Source: JAWLAT01 sp041395325
Lineage (GTDB): Bacteria; Pseudomonadota; Gammaproteobacteria; Xanthomonadales; SZUA-5
NCBI GenBank assembly: GCA_041395325.1
Contig: JAWLAT010000004.1
Coordinates: forward strand, 1-64,000
Direction: 5' to 3'
Length of the DNA: 64,000 nucleotides
Made by a program: the position numbers and the translations under genes. Of this stretch, positions 26,584 through 35,765 are shown piece after piece; position 1 is the first letter of the stretch; every line of letters starts with the position of its first letter. Below the pieces are notes generated by a model. That model made no database searches, was not told the origin of the DNA, and saw only the letters and a list, made by a program, of their open reading frames with translations.

Positions 26584-28986
26584 CTATCCCTGCTCGCTGG
26601 CCGTGGTGGTGGCGCCGAGGCGAATGCGCGTGCCGGTCACCAGCCCGGACAAGCGCCCGGCGACCGGGGAGGGCACCAGCACCGTGCCGCGGGCGACGCC
26701 GGCATCGGTGCCCACTGCGACGGTTTCACCGTTGGGCAGCTTGGTCTGGCCGTGCTGGCCCACACCCAGCGCCAGCGCATCTTCCGGATGCACCAGCAAC
26801 TGCTGCTGGCCCGCCAGCACCGTGTGCTGCAGCGCTTCGGCGCGACGCACGACGGCGTCCACTTCGTAGATCGGGGTGTAGACCGCCGCTTCCAGGCCCT
26901 CGCCACCACCGCTGGTGGTGTTGACCGGTCCCGGCTTGGCCTGCACCGCGGCATCGGTGAGGACGGCGGCGACCTGACTGCTGACGGCGCCCAGTTCGAC
27001 GAAGTCGAAGCCGGGCACTTCCAGCCGTCCACCCAGCGCACGCAGGATGCGCCAGCCTGGTCGCGCCTCGCCGGGCAGCTTGGCTGCGCCGACCTGAGCC
27101 TGCAACTGGCCCAGGGCGTTGAGGTAACTACCGTCAACTTCCGCCGGCAATCCGATCGGCAGCACGATGTCGGCGCATTCGTGCAGCGTCGGGTGATCGT
27201 AGGCGGCAAAGGCGACGACATGGGCCTGGCGCAGGGCGTCCACGGCGATCTTGCCGAGGGCGAAATCCTGCGGCGCTTCGGCGCCGTACAGCAGATAGTT
27301 GCGGCGTGGCGAACGCAGCATCGCGGCGGCATCCAGTCCCTTGGCCGGCGCATCGGCGCCGCCAGGCAGGCGGTGCGGCAGCAGACCCATTGCACTGGCG
27401 CCAGCCGCGTTGGCCGCATCAGGCACTTCACCCCAGGTCGCGCCGGTGGCGCCGGCCAGTTCCTGCGCCAGGCGGCGCAGCAACGAGGCCTGCGGATGCC
27501 GGGTGGCGAAATCACCAAGCAGGATGTGGCCGCCTTCGGCAAAGTGGTCCAGCCAGGCCGTGTGGTTATCCTGGGCCGGGTGGGCCTGCAGCAGCGCGGC
27601 CAGATCGGCCGGTGCACTGGCGCCGCTGCGCGCCAGCGCGGCGCCCAGCAGACCGGCCAGTGTGGCGGCCATGTCGGTGGGGGCCACGATGGCTTTCCAG
27701 GCCAACTCGTAGTGCGGCTGGAACTGCGCACTGGAGACCAGGCTCAGCTGGGTACCGTGCAGCCAGGCCTGGCGCACGCGGTGCCCCAGCAAGGGTTGAT
27801 CGTGACGCGGGTTGGCGCCGACCAGCAGGATGGCCGGGCTGTGCGCCAGCGCTTCCAGCGTGGTGCCCAGCTGCGGATACAGGCCACGGCTGGCCTGATC
27901 GGTGAAATCGAGTTGGCGCAGACGATGATCCAGATGCACCGCGCCAATGCCGCGGGTCAGTGCCTGCAGCAGCCAGTATTCCTCGCAGCTGGCGCCGCCG
28001 CCGGCCAGCACGCCCAGGTGCTCGCCCGCCTGCGCTTCGCGCAGACCATCCAGCCACTCGACCACATGACCCAGCGCCGTTTCCCAGTCGCAGGGCACCA
28101 GCTTGTCACCCTCCCGCCGAAAGGGCTGGCTCAGCCGGTCGGCATGGGTCAGGGCGGTGTGGCTGTAGCGATCTCGATCGGAGGCCCAGACTTCGTTGAC
28201 CCCTTCGTTCTCGCGCGGCACCACGCGCAGCACTTCGCCGCGGCGCAGATGCAGCCACAGATTGCCGCCCAGCGCGTCGTGCACGCCAATGGCTGGCTTG
28301 GCCGTCAGCTCCCAGGCACGGGCGCGGAAGCGGAAGACCTTGTTGGTCAGCGCGCCCACCGGACAGACGTCGATGATGTTGCCCTGTACCTCACTGGCCA
28401 GCGATCGGCCGATGAAGGTGCCGATTTCGGTGTGCTCGCCGCGGCCCATGCCACCCATCTCGGTGGTGCCCGCCACTTCGTGCAGGAAGCGCACACAGCG
28501 GGTGCAATGGATGCAGCGGGTCATGTCGGTCGCCACCAGCGGACCGAGATTCTCGTCGGCGACCACCCGCTTGCGCTCGGAGAAGCGCGATACCGAGCGG
28601 CCATAACCCATGGCCACGTCCTGCAGTTCGCATTCGCCGCCCTGATCGCAGATCGGGCAGTCGAGCGGGTGATTGATCAGCAGGAACTCCATCACATTGC
28701 GCTGCGCATCAAGCGCGCGCTTGCTCTGGGTGTAGACCTTCATGCCTTCCATGATCGGGGTGGCGCAGGCCGGCATCGGCTTGGGCGCCTTCTCGACATC
28801 GACCAGGCACATGCGGCAGTTGGCGGCGATCGACAGCTTCTTGTGATAGCAGAAGCGCGGAATGTGGATGCCGGCATTGTCGGCCAGCTCGATGATCATC
28901 GCGCCCTTGCGGCCGCTGACGGCCTGGCCGTCGATCTCGATGTTGACCAGGTCAGGCGCCTGACCGTCCTTCGGCTGCGCACTCAT
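26584..28986 (-). CDS. nuoG: NADH-quinone oxidoreductase subunit G
   Basis: NuoG is the large iron-sulfur subunit of the peripheral arm. The 800-residue protein begins with a 2Fe-2S ferredoxin domain (HIPRFCYHKKLSIAANCRMC), then HPLDCPICDQGGECELQD with His/Cys ligands, TRCIHCTRCVRF, and a degenerate molybdopterin-oxidoreductase-like C-terminal half. ATG 28986 overlaps the nuoF stop by four bases. The C-terminal half is diverged but uninterrupted. Confidence 0.97.
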   Translation of the reverse strand: MSAQPKDGQAPDLVNIEIDGQAVSGRKGAMIIELADNAGIHIPRFCYHKKLSIAANCRMCLVDVEKAPKPMPACATPIMEGMKVYTQSKRALDAQRNVMEFLLINHPLDCPICDQGGECELQDVAMGYGRSVSRFSERKRVVADENLGPLVATDMTRCIHCTRCVRFLHEVAGTTEMGGMGRGEHTEIGTFIGRSLASEVQGNIIDVCPVGALTNKVFRFRARAWELTAKPAIGVHDALGGNLWLHLRRGEVLRVVPRENEGVNEVWASDRDRYSHTALTHADRLSQPFRREGDKLVPCDWETALGHVVEWLDGLREAQAGEHLGVLAGGGASCEEYWLLQALTRGIGAVHLDHRLRQLDFTDQASRGLYPQLGTTLEALAHSPAILLVGANPRHDQPLLGHRVRQAWLHGTQLSLVSSAQFQPHYELAWKAIVAPTDMAATLAGLLGAALARSGASAPADLAALLQAHPAQDNHTAWLDHFAEGGHILLGDFATRHPQASLLRRLAQELAGATGATWGEVPDAANAAGASAMGLLPHRLPGGADAPAKGLDAAAMLRSPRRNYLLYGAEAPQDFALGKIAVDALRQAHVVAFAAYDHPTLHECADIVLPIGLPAEVDGSYLNALGQLQAQVGAAKLPGEARPGWRILRALGGRLEVPGFDFVELGAVSSQVAAVLTDAAVQAKPGPVNTTSGGGEGLEAAVYTPIYEVDAVVRRAEALQHTVLAGQQQLLVHPEDALALGVGQHGQTKLPNGETVAVGTDAGVARGTVLVPSPVAGRLSGLVTGTRIRLGATTTASEQG

Positions 28987-30296
28987 GCGGCCTTCCCCAT
29001 CTGTTCTTCAACCAGCGAGCGCCGGTGCGTGATGTAGTACTCGAACTCGGCCCAGAAGTGCCGCAGCACGCCCTGCACCGGCCATGCGGCAGCCTCGCCG
29101 AAGGCACAGATCGTGTGGCCTTCGATCTGGCCGGCGGCCGCCTTGAGCAGCTGCAGGTCTTCCATGCGGGCATGGCCGTCGACGATGCGGCAGAGCAGCC
29201 GGTACATCCAGCCGGTGCCTTCGCGACAGGGTGTGCACTGGCCGCAGGACTCGTGATAGTAGAACTGCGCGATGCGCCGCAGCGCCTTGACCATGCAGGT
29301 GCTGTCGTCCATGACGATGACCGCGCCCGAGCCCAGGCCGGAACCGGCCTTCTGCAGGGCATCGAAGTCCATCGTGATGTCCATCATCGTCGCCGCCGGC
29401 AGCACCGGCATCGACGAACCACCGGGAATCACCGCCTTCAGTTCGCGGCCCTTCCAGACGCCACCGGCCATGGCCAGCAGATCCTTGAAGGGGGTGCCCA
29501 ACGGGCATTCGTAGTTGCCGGGCTTCTCCACGTGGCCGGAGACCGAGAAGCACTTCGGACCGCCGTTGTTGGGCTTGCCCAGGCCGAGGAACCACTCCGG
29601 GCCGTTGCGGATGATCGCCGGCACCGAGGCGAAGGTTTCGGTGTTGTTGATCGTCGTCGGCTTGCCGTACAGGCCGAAATTGGCGGGGAAGGGCGGCTTG
29701 AAGCGCGGCTGGCCCTTCTTGCCTTCCAGCGATTCCATCAGCGCGGTTTCTTCGCCGCAGATGTAGGCGCCGGCACCGAGTACGGCATAGAGATCGAAGT
29801 TGAAGCCCGACCCCTGGATGTCCTGGCCCAGCCAGCCATTGGCATAGGCTTCGGCGATGGCCGCTTCGAGGTTCTCGAAGGGCTCGCACATGAACTCGCC
29901 ACGCAGATAGTTGTAGCCGACGCTGGCGCCCATCGCGTAGCCGCCGATGATCATGCCTTCGATCACCGCATGCGGGTTGTAGCGGAGGATGTCGCGGTCG
30001 TGGCAGGTGCCGGGCTCGGATTCGTCCGAATTGCACAGCACATATTTCTGCCCCGGCGCATTGCGTGGCATGAAACTCCACTTCAGTCCGGTGGGAAAGC
30101 CGGCGCCACCGCGGCCACGCAGGGCCGAGGCCTTGACCTGCTCGATCACGGTTTCCTGCGGAATCTTCTCGCTCAGGATCTTGCGCAGCGCCTGATAGCC
30201 ACCCGACTTGAGGTAGCTGTCGTAGCTCGACGGCTGGTCGAAATGCAGCGTCGTGAGAACGACGTTGTGTGCTGCGGGGACGGGTCCTACGGCCAT
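28983..30296 (-). CDS. nuoF: NADH-quinone oxidoreductase subunit F
   Basis: NuoF binds NADH and FMN and holds cluster N3. The 437 residues include the FMN/NADH loop ALRGRGGAGFPTGLKW, the segment ICGEETALMESLEGKKGQPR and the 4Fe-4S motif SCGQCTPCREG near residue 350. The start was set at 30296 (MAVGPVPAAHN) to match normal length; the in-frame extension overlaps nuoE. It lies 13 bp after nuoE. Confidence 0.97.
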   Translation of the reverse strand: MAVGPVPAAHNVVLTTLHFDQPSSYDSYLKSGGYQALRKILSEKIPQETVIEQVKASALRGRGGAGFPTGLKWSFMPRNAPGQKYVLCNSDESEPGTCHDRDILRYNPHAVIEGMIIGGYAMGASVGYNYLRGEFMCEPFENLEAAIAEAYANGWLGQDIQGSGFNFDLYAVLGAGAYICGEETALMESLEGKKGQPRFKPPFPANFGLYGKPTTINNTETFASVPAIIRNGPEWFLGLGKPNNGGPKCFSVSGHVEKPGNYECPLGTPFKDLLAMAGGVWKGRELKAVIPGGSSMPVLPAATMMDITMDFDALQKAGSGLGSGAVIVMDDSTCMVKALRRIAQFYYHESCGQCTPCREGTGWMYRLLCRIVDGHARMEDLQLLKAAAGQIEGHTICAFGEAAAWPVQGVLRHFWAEFEYYITHRRSLVEEQMGKAA

Positions 30297-30309
30297 GACA
30301 ATCCTCGCC

Positions 30310-30858
30310 TCAATCCAGCGAATCCAAAATCTGATCGACCTTGGCCGGGTCCAGATTCTCGTGATAGTGCCCATCGACCAGCATCATCGGCGCGCGCACA
30401 CAGCCGGCCAGACATTCCTCTTCGGCGACCAGATGGATCCGGCCGTCGGCGGTGGACTCTCCCAGCTTGATGCCCAGGCGCTGCTCGACGTGCTCGACGA
30501 TCTGTTCGGCACCGCGCAGCCAGCAGGAAATGTTGGTGCAGATCGACACCTTGTGCCGACCGCAGGCGCCGATGTGGAACATCGAATAGAAGGTCGCCAC
30601 CTCGTAGGCCCAGGTGTGCGGCAGCTTCAGGTAGTTGGCCACTGCGGTGATGCTGCGATCGTCCAGATGCCCCTGGTTCTGCGCCTGCGCGATGCGCAGT
30701 GCGGCCAGCAACGCCGAGCGCTGGCGATCGGGCGGAAACTTGGTCAGCCAGTGGTCGATCTGTGCGCGCGATTCGGCGCTGAGCACCTCGTTGGGATCGA
30801 GCTGACTGACCTGCTCGAAATCCTGCGTGCTGCGCTTGAGCGAGGCGTGCGAACTCAT
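30310..30858 (-). CDS. nuoE: NADH-quinone oxidoreductase subunit E
   Basis: NuoE is the thioredoxin-like subunit with the 2Fe-2S cluster N1a, thought to limit reactive oxygen production. In the 182-residue protein the four ligands are Cys107, Cys112, Cys149 and Cys153 (CTNISC and ECLAGC). ATG 30858 overlaps the nuoD stop by four bases. The much longer frame upstream runs antisense-like through nuoD and is not used. Confidence 0.97.
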   Translation of the reverse strand: MSSHASLKRSTQDFEQVSQLDPNEVLSAESRAQIDHWLTKFPPDRQRSALLAALRIAQAQNQGHLDDRSITAVANYLKLPHTWAYEVATFYSMFHIGACGRHKVSICTNISCWLRGAEQIVEHVEQRLGIKLGESTADGRIHLVAEEECLAGCVRAPMMLVDGHYHENLDPAKVDQILDSLD

Positions 30859-32108
30859 CGGTCGATCTCTCCGAAAACGATGTCCAGCGTGCCGATCACG
30901 GCGACCACGTCCGGCAGCATGTGGCCACGGACGATCTCGTCCATCGCCGACAGATGGGCGAAGCCAGGGGCCCGCAACTTGACCCGGAAGGGCTTGTTGG
31001 CGCCGTCCGAGATCAGATAGGCGCCGAATTCGCCCTTCGGCGCTTCGACCGCGAAATACACTTCGCCCGGCGGCGCGCTGTAACCCTCGGTAAACAGCTT
31101 GAAGTGATGGATCAGCGCTTCCATGTCGTCTTTCATCTCCTCGCGCGAGGGCGGGGAGACCTTGAAGTTGCGCGCCATCACCGGACCCGGATTGACCCGC
31201 AGCCAATCGACACACTGCTTGATCAGGCGGGTGGACTGGCGCATTTCCTCGATTCGGATCAGGTAGCGGTCGTAGCAGTCGCCCTGGGCACCGATGGGAA
31301 TGTCGAAATCCAGATCGGCGTAGGCCGCGTAGGGCTGCTTCTTGCGCAGATCCCAGGCAATGCCAGAACCGCGCAGCATTGGGCCGGTCATGCCCATGCG
31401 CAGCGCCTGCTCGGGTGTGACGACGCCGATACCGACGGTGCGCTGCTTCCAGATGCGGTTGTCGGTCAGCAGCGTTTCGTATTCGTCGATGCGGGTCGGA
31501 AAATCGGCGCAGAAGGCGTCGAGGAAGTCGAGCATCGAACCTTCACGCCAGGCATTGCGACGCTTGAGTTCCTTGCCCTTGGTCCACGGGCTTTCGCGGT
31601 ACTGCGGCATCTGGTCGGGCAGGTCACGATAGACGCCGCCAGGCCGGTAGTAGGTCGCGTGCATGCGCGCGCCGGAAACCGCCTCGTAGCAGTCCATCAG
31701 TTCCTCACGCTCACGGAAGGCGTACAGGAACAGCGTCATCGCACCCAGATCCAGTCCGTTGGAGCCCAGCCACATCAGGTGGTTGAGGACGCGGGTGATC
31801 TCGTCGAACAGCGTGCGGATGTACAGCGCTCGCTGCGGTACTTCCACGCCCAGCAGCTTCTCGATGGCGCCCACATAGGCATGCTCGTTGCACATCATCG
31901 AGACGTAGTCGAGCCGGTCCATGTAGCCGATCGACTGATTGAAGGGCTTGCTCTCGGCCAGCTTCTCGGTGCCACGGTGGAGCAGGCCGACATGCGGATC
32001 GGCACGCTGTACGACTTCGCCGTCCAGTTCCAGCACCAGGCGCAACACGCCGTGGGCAGCCGGATGCTGCGGGCCGAAGTTCATCGTGTAATTGCGAATC
32101 TCCGCCAT
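30855..32108 (-). CDS. nuoD: NADH-quinone oxidoreductase subunit D
   Basis: NuoD is the hydrogenase-derived 49-kDa subunit lining the quinone site. The 417-residue protein has NFGPQHPAAHGVLRL, VGLLHRGTEKLAE and the conserved C-terminal DIVFGEIDR. nuoC and nuoD are separate here, unlike the fused nuoCD of E. coli. It begins four bases after nuoC. Confidence 0.98.
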   Translation of the reverse strand: MAEIRNYTMNFGPQHPAAHGVLRLVLELDGEVVQRADPHVGLLHRGTEKLAESKPFNQSIGYMDRLDYVSMMCNEHAYVGAIEKLLGVEVPQRALYIRTLFDEITRVLNHLMWLGSNGLDLGAMTLFLYAFREREELMDCYEAVSGARMHATYYRPGGVYRDLPDQMPQYRESPWTKGKELKRRNAWREGSMLDFLDAFCADFPTRIDEYETLLTDNRIWKQRTVGIGVVTPEQALRMGMTGPMLRGSGIAWDLRKKQPYAAYADLDFDIPIGAQGDCYDRYLIRIEEMRQSTRLIKQCVDWLRVNPGPVMARNFKVSPPSREEMKDDMEALIHHFKLFTEGYSAPPGEVYFAVEAPKGEFGAYLISDGANKPFRVKLRAPGFAHLSAMDEIVRGHMLPDVVAVIGTLDIVFGEIDR

Positions 32109-32112
32109 CGCC

Positions 32113-32850
32113 TCAGTCCGCCTTGTTGACCCATTCGGGTTGAGCGCGCTCGTTCTGCGCCTGCTGATAGCGCGAGTCTTCGCGAATCACCCTTGGCACG
32201 CCGACCCGTGGATCGATCGACACCGGCTCGTACACCACGCGCTTCTGTGTCGGGTCGTAGCGCACCTCGACATTGCCGATCAGCGGGAAGTCCTTGCGGA
32301 AGGGGTGACCGACGAAGCCATAGTCGGTGAGGATCCGGCGCAAGTCCGGATGGCCTTCGAAGACGATGCCGTACAGATCGAAGGCTTCGCGCTCGAACCA
32401 GTCGGCGCCGCTCCAGACATCGACCAGCGAAGGCACGATCGGCAACTCGTCGTCGGGCGCATGCACCCGCAGGCGCAGGCGGCGATTGTGTTCGATCGAC
32501 AGCAGGTGCACGACCACCGCGAAGCGACGCGGCCGCAGACCGGCTTCGGGGCGGTCTTCCCAGCGGAAGCGCCCGGGACCAGCGCCTTCGACGCCGCGAC
32601 TGAAGCCGCCGCTGCTGACGCCTTCGGTGTCCCACTCGTCCTGGCCGTAGCTCAGATAATCGACGCCACACAGGTCCACCATCTGCTCGAAGCGCAGTTG
32701 CGGCTCATCGCGCAGCGTGCGGGCCACCTCGAGCAGCTTGGTCGCCGGTACTTCGATGGTGGTCTCGCCGCGGGATTCGACGAGCTCGACGAGACGCTCG
32801 CCCAGGGTGGCGCGCAGCAGCTCGGCCAGGCTGGAAGCTTGCTCGGTCAT
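32113..32850 (-). CDS. nuoC: NADH-quinone oxidoreductase subunit C
   Basis: NuoC (30-kDa subunit) is a structural part of the connecting module. The 245 residues contain ERETFD-type helix residues (WFEREAFDLYGIVFEGHPDL) and GFVGHPFRKDFPLIG. A Gly/Arg-rich loop around residues 75-95 (SSGGFSRGVEGAGPGRF) lengthens it against E. coli. It sits three bases downstream of nuoB and is not fused to nuoD. Confidence 0.97.
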   Translation of the reverse strand: MTEQASSLAELLRATLGERLVELVESRGETTIEVPATKLLEVARTLRDEPQLRFEQMVDLCGVDYLSYGQDEWDTEGVSSGGFSRGVEGAGPGRFRWEDRPEAGLRPRRFAVVVHLLSIEHNRRLRLRVHAPDDELPIVPSLVDVWSGADWFEREAFDLYGIVFEGHPDLRRILTDYGFVGHPFRKDFPLIGNVEVRYDPTQKRVVYEPVSIDPRVGVPRVIREDSRYQQAQNERAQPEWVNKAD

Positions 32851-32853
32851 GAT

Positions 32854-33399
32854 CTAGCTCGCGATCGTGTTGGTGCGGCGAATCTTCTTCTGCAGTTGCA
32901 GAATGCCGTAGATCAGCGCTTCAGCCGTTGGCGGGCAGCCCGGGACGTAAATATCCACCGGCACCACCCGATCACAGCCGCGGACGACCGAATAGGAGTA
33001 GTGGTAGTAGCCGCCGCCATTGGCGCAGGAGCCCATCGAGATGACCCACTTCGGGTCGGGCATCTGGTCATAAACCTTGCGCAGGGCCGGCGCCATCTTG
33101 TTGACCAGCGTGCCGGCGACGATCATCACGTCCGACTGGCGCGGACTGGGCCGGAACACGATGCCGTAGCGATCCAGGTCCAGACGTGCCGCGCCAGCGT
33201 GCATCATCTCCACCGCGCAGCAAGCCAGACCAAAGGTCATCGGCCACATCGAGCCGGTGCGGGCCCAGTTGATCAGGGTGTCGGCCGAGGTGGTGACGAA
33301 GCCACGTTCCAGCACCGGATTGTCACCGGCCGGTCGCAGGATGTCGTCGACCGTGCCCAGCGGCTCGGGGTTGTGCATCAGTGACGAGATCACTCCCAT
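32854..33399 (-). CDS. nuoB: NADH-quinone oxidoreductase subunit B
   Basis: NuoB holds cluster N2, the last carrier before quinone. In the 181-residue protein the ligands are Cys60, Cys61, Cys125 and Cys155 (GLACCAVEMM, GSCANGGG, PGCPPTAEALIYG). The ATG at 33399 overlaps nuoA by ten bases; the longer in-frame extension is the antisense-like part over nuoA. Normal length. Confidence 0.98.
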   Translation of the reverse strand: MGVISSLMHNPEPLGTVDDILRPAGDNPVLERGFVTTSADTLINWARTGSMWPMTFGLACCAVEMMHAGAARLDLDRYGIVFRPSPRQSDVMIVAGTLVNKMAPALRKVYDQMPDPKWVISMGSCANGGGYYHYSYSVVRGCDRVVPVDIYVPGCPPTAEALIYGILQLQKKIRRTNTIAS

Positions 33400-33764
33400 T
33401 CGAGCGCTCCCTTCTTCCAGACGTAGAGAAAGGCCAGTTCCAGCAGCACCAGGAAGAACAGGAACGACCACAAGGCGGCAGCCGGCTGCTCACCCAGGAT
33501 CGTGGCCCAGGGGAACAGGAAGGCAATTTCCAGATCGAACAGGATGAACAGGATCGCCACCAGGTAGTAGCGAACGTCGAACTTCATCCGGGCGTCTTCG
33601 AAGGCTTCGAAGCCGCATTCGTAGGGAGAGAGCTTGTCTGCATCAGGCCGACGTGGGCCAAGCAGGCTGCCGAGGCTGAGCAGCGCGGCACCGAGCACGG
33701 TGCTGGCTGTCAGGAAGATCACTATGGGGAGATATTCGCCGAGCATGATCGCTGCGCTAGTCAT
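33390..33764 (-). CDS. nuoA: NADH-quinone oxidoreductase subunit A
   Basis: NuoA is a three-helix membrane subunit flanking the quinone chamber. The 124 residues contain the loop YECGFEAFEDARMKFDVRYY and the helix LFDLEIAFLFPWA with its conserved acidic residues. It is the first gene of the nuo operon, 72 bp after the tRNA-Leu gene. The start at 33764 gives six residues before a second Met at 33746; either is possible. Confidence 0.96.
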   Translation of the reverse strand: MTSAAIMLGEYLPIVIFLTASTVLGAALLSLGSLLGPRRPDADKLSPYECGFEAFEDARMKFDVRYYLVAILFILFDLEIAFLFPWATILGEQPAAALWSFLFFLVLLELAFLYVWKKGALEWE

Positions 33765-33836
33765 CCGTGCCTGCGGTGAGTCGATCCCCCAACTGTCGCA
33801 CCAGTGGTGCGATCAGCGGGGCAGAGCAGGAAACGA

Positions 33837-33921
33837 TGGTGCCGACGGACAGACTCGAACTGTCACGGCTTGCGCCACTACCACCTCAAGGTAGCGTGTC
33901 TACCAATTCCACCACGTCGGC
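33837..33921 (-). tRNA. tRNA-Leu (anticodon GAG)
   Basis: The minus strand folds into an 85-base class II tRNA. The acceptor arm is GCCGAC (33921-33916) paired with GTCGGC, followed by discriminator A and an encoded CCA (33839-33837). The anticodon stem CTACC/GGTAG closes the loop TTGAGGT with anticodon GAG. A T-arm with GTTCGAGTC and a long variable arm are present. It lies between secG and nuoA, an arrangement I recall from Xanthomonadales, and is probably cut from the secG-nuo transcript. Confidence 0.95.
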
Positions 33922-33943
33922 TGATCGTTTCCCTCAACCCTTA

Positions 33944-34429
33944 TTATTGCCCGGATGCATCATCTTGCGGTGACGCTTCCGTGCCTTCGGTCGTTCCTTC
34001 GTCGGTGCCACCCTCGGCCGGCGCGGTGACTGGCGCGCTCTCGGTCGGGGCTTCCATGGCGGCCGGGGCTTCGCTGGCCGGCGCATCCGTCGCGCCGCCA
34101 TCCATGACCGGCACTTCGCTGTCGACCGGCGCGGTCACCGCCGCCGGGACTTCGCCCATGACACCCAGGTCCGCCACTGTGGGACGGCTCTCGCCACTGC
34201 GCGAGACGTATGCCGCCATGCCCAGGCTCAGTGCGAAGAACAAGAAGGCCAGCACGGCCGTGCTGCGGCTCAGGAAGTTGGCCGAGCCGCGGGCACCGAA
34301 GACGGTGGCCGAGGCGCCCGCGCCGAAGCCAGAGCCGGCCGTGGCGCCCGGGCCGCGCTGCAGCAGAATGAAGGCGACCATGGCAATGGCCACGAGCAGG
34401 TAGAGCACGTTGAGAATGTTGAGCAGCAT
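33944..34429 (-). CDS. secG: Preprotein translocase subunit SecG
   Basis: SecG is the small non-essential partner of SecYE that aids protein export. The first 75 residues give two membrane helices joined by the typical QRGPGATAGSGFGAGAS linker. The protein is 161 residues, longer than the usual 75-120, because of an Ala/Pro/Glu/Thr-rich C-terminal tail (about 85-161) that should face the periplasm. It follows tpiA by 14 bp and precedes the tRNA gene. The TAA stop is followed by low-GC bases. Confidence 0.95.
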   Translation of the reverse strand: MLLNILNVLYLLVAIAMVAFILLQRGPGATAGSGFGAGASATVFGARGSANFLSRSTAVLAFLFFALSLGMAAYVSRSGESRPTVADLGVMGEVPAAVTAPVDSEVPVMDGGATDAPASEAPAAMEAPTESAPVTAPAEGGTDEGTTEGTEASPQDDASGQ

Positions 34430-34443
34430 GATGTCCTGAATCC

Positions 34444-35199
34444 TTAGCCTGCGGCCGCGGCGATGGCCAGCAAGCTGGCTACCTTCAGCGAGGCGCCTCC
34501 GACCAGACCGCCATCAATATCCGGGCACTGGAACAGACCCGCGGCGGTTTCTGGCGAGACGCTACCGCCATACAGCAAGCGCATCGAGCCGGCGATATTA
34601 GCATCCCATCCGGACACAATGCTACGGATGTGCGCATGCACGGCTTGTGCCTGAGCAGGGGTGGCGGTCAGTCCGGTACCGATGGCCCAGACCGGTTCGT
34701 AGGCGATGGTCAGGCGTGCCAGATGCTCGCGAATGCCGGCTGTGGTGAGGATTGCCAGTTGCGCCTCGATCACGGGCAGCGTGTGTTCTGCCTGGCGCTG
34801 CTGCAGGCTCTCGCCCACGCACAAACAAGGTGACAGGCCGGCTTCCAGGGCGCGCAGGAGCTTCTGCGTCAGCAATTCCTCCGACTCGCCATGGTACTGG
34901 CGACGTTCGGAATGGCCGACCAGTACTGTCGTGGCGCCAGCCTCGACCAGTTGGGCGGCTGAGACCTCGCCGGTGTAGGCGCCCGATGGGTGGGCCGACA
35001 GATCCTGCCCGCCAACGGCGTAGCGAGGTCCGCCTTCGCTCAGGGCCGGCAGCAGCGGCGCTGGCGGGTAGAGGGCCACATCGACGCCACGATCCTGGCT
35101 CAGGAACTCGTCCAGTGCCGAACGCATCTCCTGCGCCAGCGCGCGCGAGCCATTCATCTTCCAGTTGCCTGCCACCAGCTTGCGTCGTGCCGTCATCAT
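34444..35199 (-). CDS. tpiA: Triosephosphate isomerase
   Basis: TpiA interconverts dihydroxyacetone phosphate and glyceraldehyde 3-phosphate. The 251-residue TIM barrel shows GNWKMNG (catalytic Lys), VGHSERRQ (electrophilic His), AYEPVWAIGTG (catalytic Glu) and LYGGSVSP (phosphate loop). It is the first gene of the tpiA-secG-tRNA-nuo array. Two adjacent Met codons (35199 and 35196) could start it. Confidence 0.98.
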   Translation of the reverse strand: MMTARRKLVAGNWKMNGSRALAQEMRSALDEFLSQDRGVDVALYPPAPLLPALSEGGPRYAVGGQDLSAHPSGAYTGEVSAAQLVEAGATTVLVGHSERRQYHGESEELLTQKLLRALEAGLSPCLCVGESLQQRQAEHTLPVIEAQLAILTTAGIREHLARLTIAYEPVWAIGTGLTATPAQAQAVHAHIRSIVSGWDANIAGSMRLLYGGSVSPETAAGLFQCPDIDGGLVGGASLKVASLLAIAAAAG

Positions 35200-35301
35200 G
35201 CTGTCTCGCCGTTCACCAAGGCCGCCAAGCTAGCGACTGCGCCCCTGCCTAGCAAGCTGCGGCGGATTGACCGGCCCGGCGCTTTTCACGGCTTGTGTTG
35301 C

Positions 35302-35331
35302 TTGCAGCGACCGGTCGCAGGCGCCTACAAT
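35302..35331 (+). promoter_or_regulatory. Candidate sigma70 promoter for rpsO
   Basis: TTGCAG (35302-35307) and TACAAT (35326-35331) are spaced by 18 bp and lie about 120 bp before rpsO, in the divergent tpiA/rpsO gap. The -10 matches consensus at five of six positions, the -35 at four. No transcript data; the long leader would leave room for S15 autoregulation. Confidence 0.5.
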
Positions 35332-35454
35332 TGCGGGTTGTCAGCAGCCGTTCCGGATGTGCTGTCAATCACGGACTGCTCGGTTGGACGCGTCGCGGCG
35401 CGATCGTCCTACTGGGGGTTTTGCAAGTCATCTCGTTATTTTGAGGATCAACTC

Positions 35455-35724
35455 ATGCCGCTTACCGCCGCTCAATCCGCGGAAGTCATTTCGCAGTATG
35501 CCCGCACGCCGGGCGACACCGGCTCGCCGGAAGTGCAGGTTGCTCTGCTGACCACCCGCATCTTGGGTCTGCAGTCGCACTTCAATGAGCACGCCAAGGA
35601 TCATCATTCCCGTCGCGGTCTGCTGAAGCTGGTCAACCAGCGTCGCAAACTGCTCGACTACCTCAAGCGCAAGGACCTGGGGCGTTACCAGGAACTGATC
35701 GGCCGCCTCGGCCTGCGTCGCTGA
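35455..35724 (+). CDS. rpsO: 30S ribosomal protein S15
   Basis: S15 is a primary 16S rRNA-binding protein of the small subunit platform. The 89 residues match the family throughout (TGSPEVQVALLTTRI, HSRRGLLKLVNQRRKLLDYL). ATG 35455 follows a GAGG ribosome site. It precedes pnp by 155 bp, the conserved rpsO-pnp order. Confidence 0.98.
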   Translation: MPLTAAQSAEVISQYARTPGDTGSPEVQVALLTTRILGLQSHFNEHAKDHHSRRGLLKLVNQRRKLLDYLKRKDLGRYQELIGRLGLRR

Positions 35725-35765
35725 GGCCTGGCAGAGCGCCAGAGGAATCAGGTTGCAAAAGTACC

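Noticed and set aside
25528..29037. 1169-residue plus-strand frame opposite nuoG, nuoF and nuoH
   Set aside because: It is antisense to well-conserved complex I genes and its Gln/His/Arg-rich composition is typical of spurious frames in GC-rich DNA.
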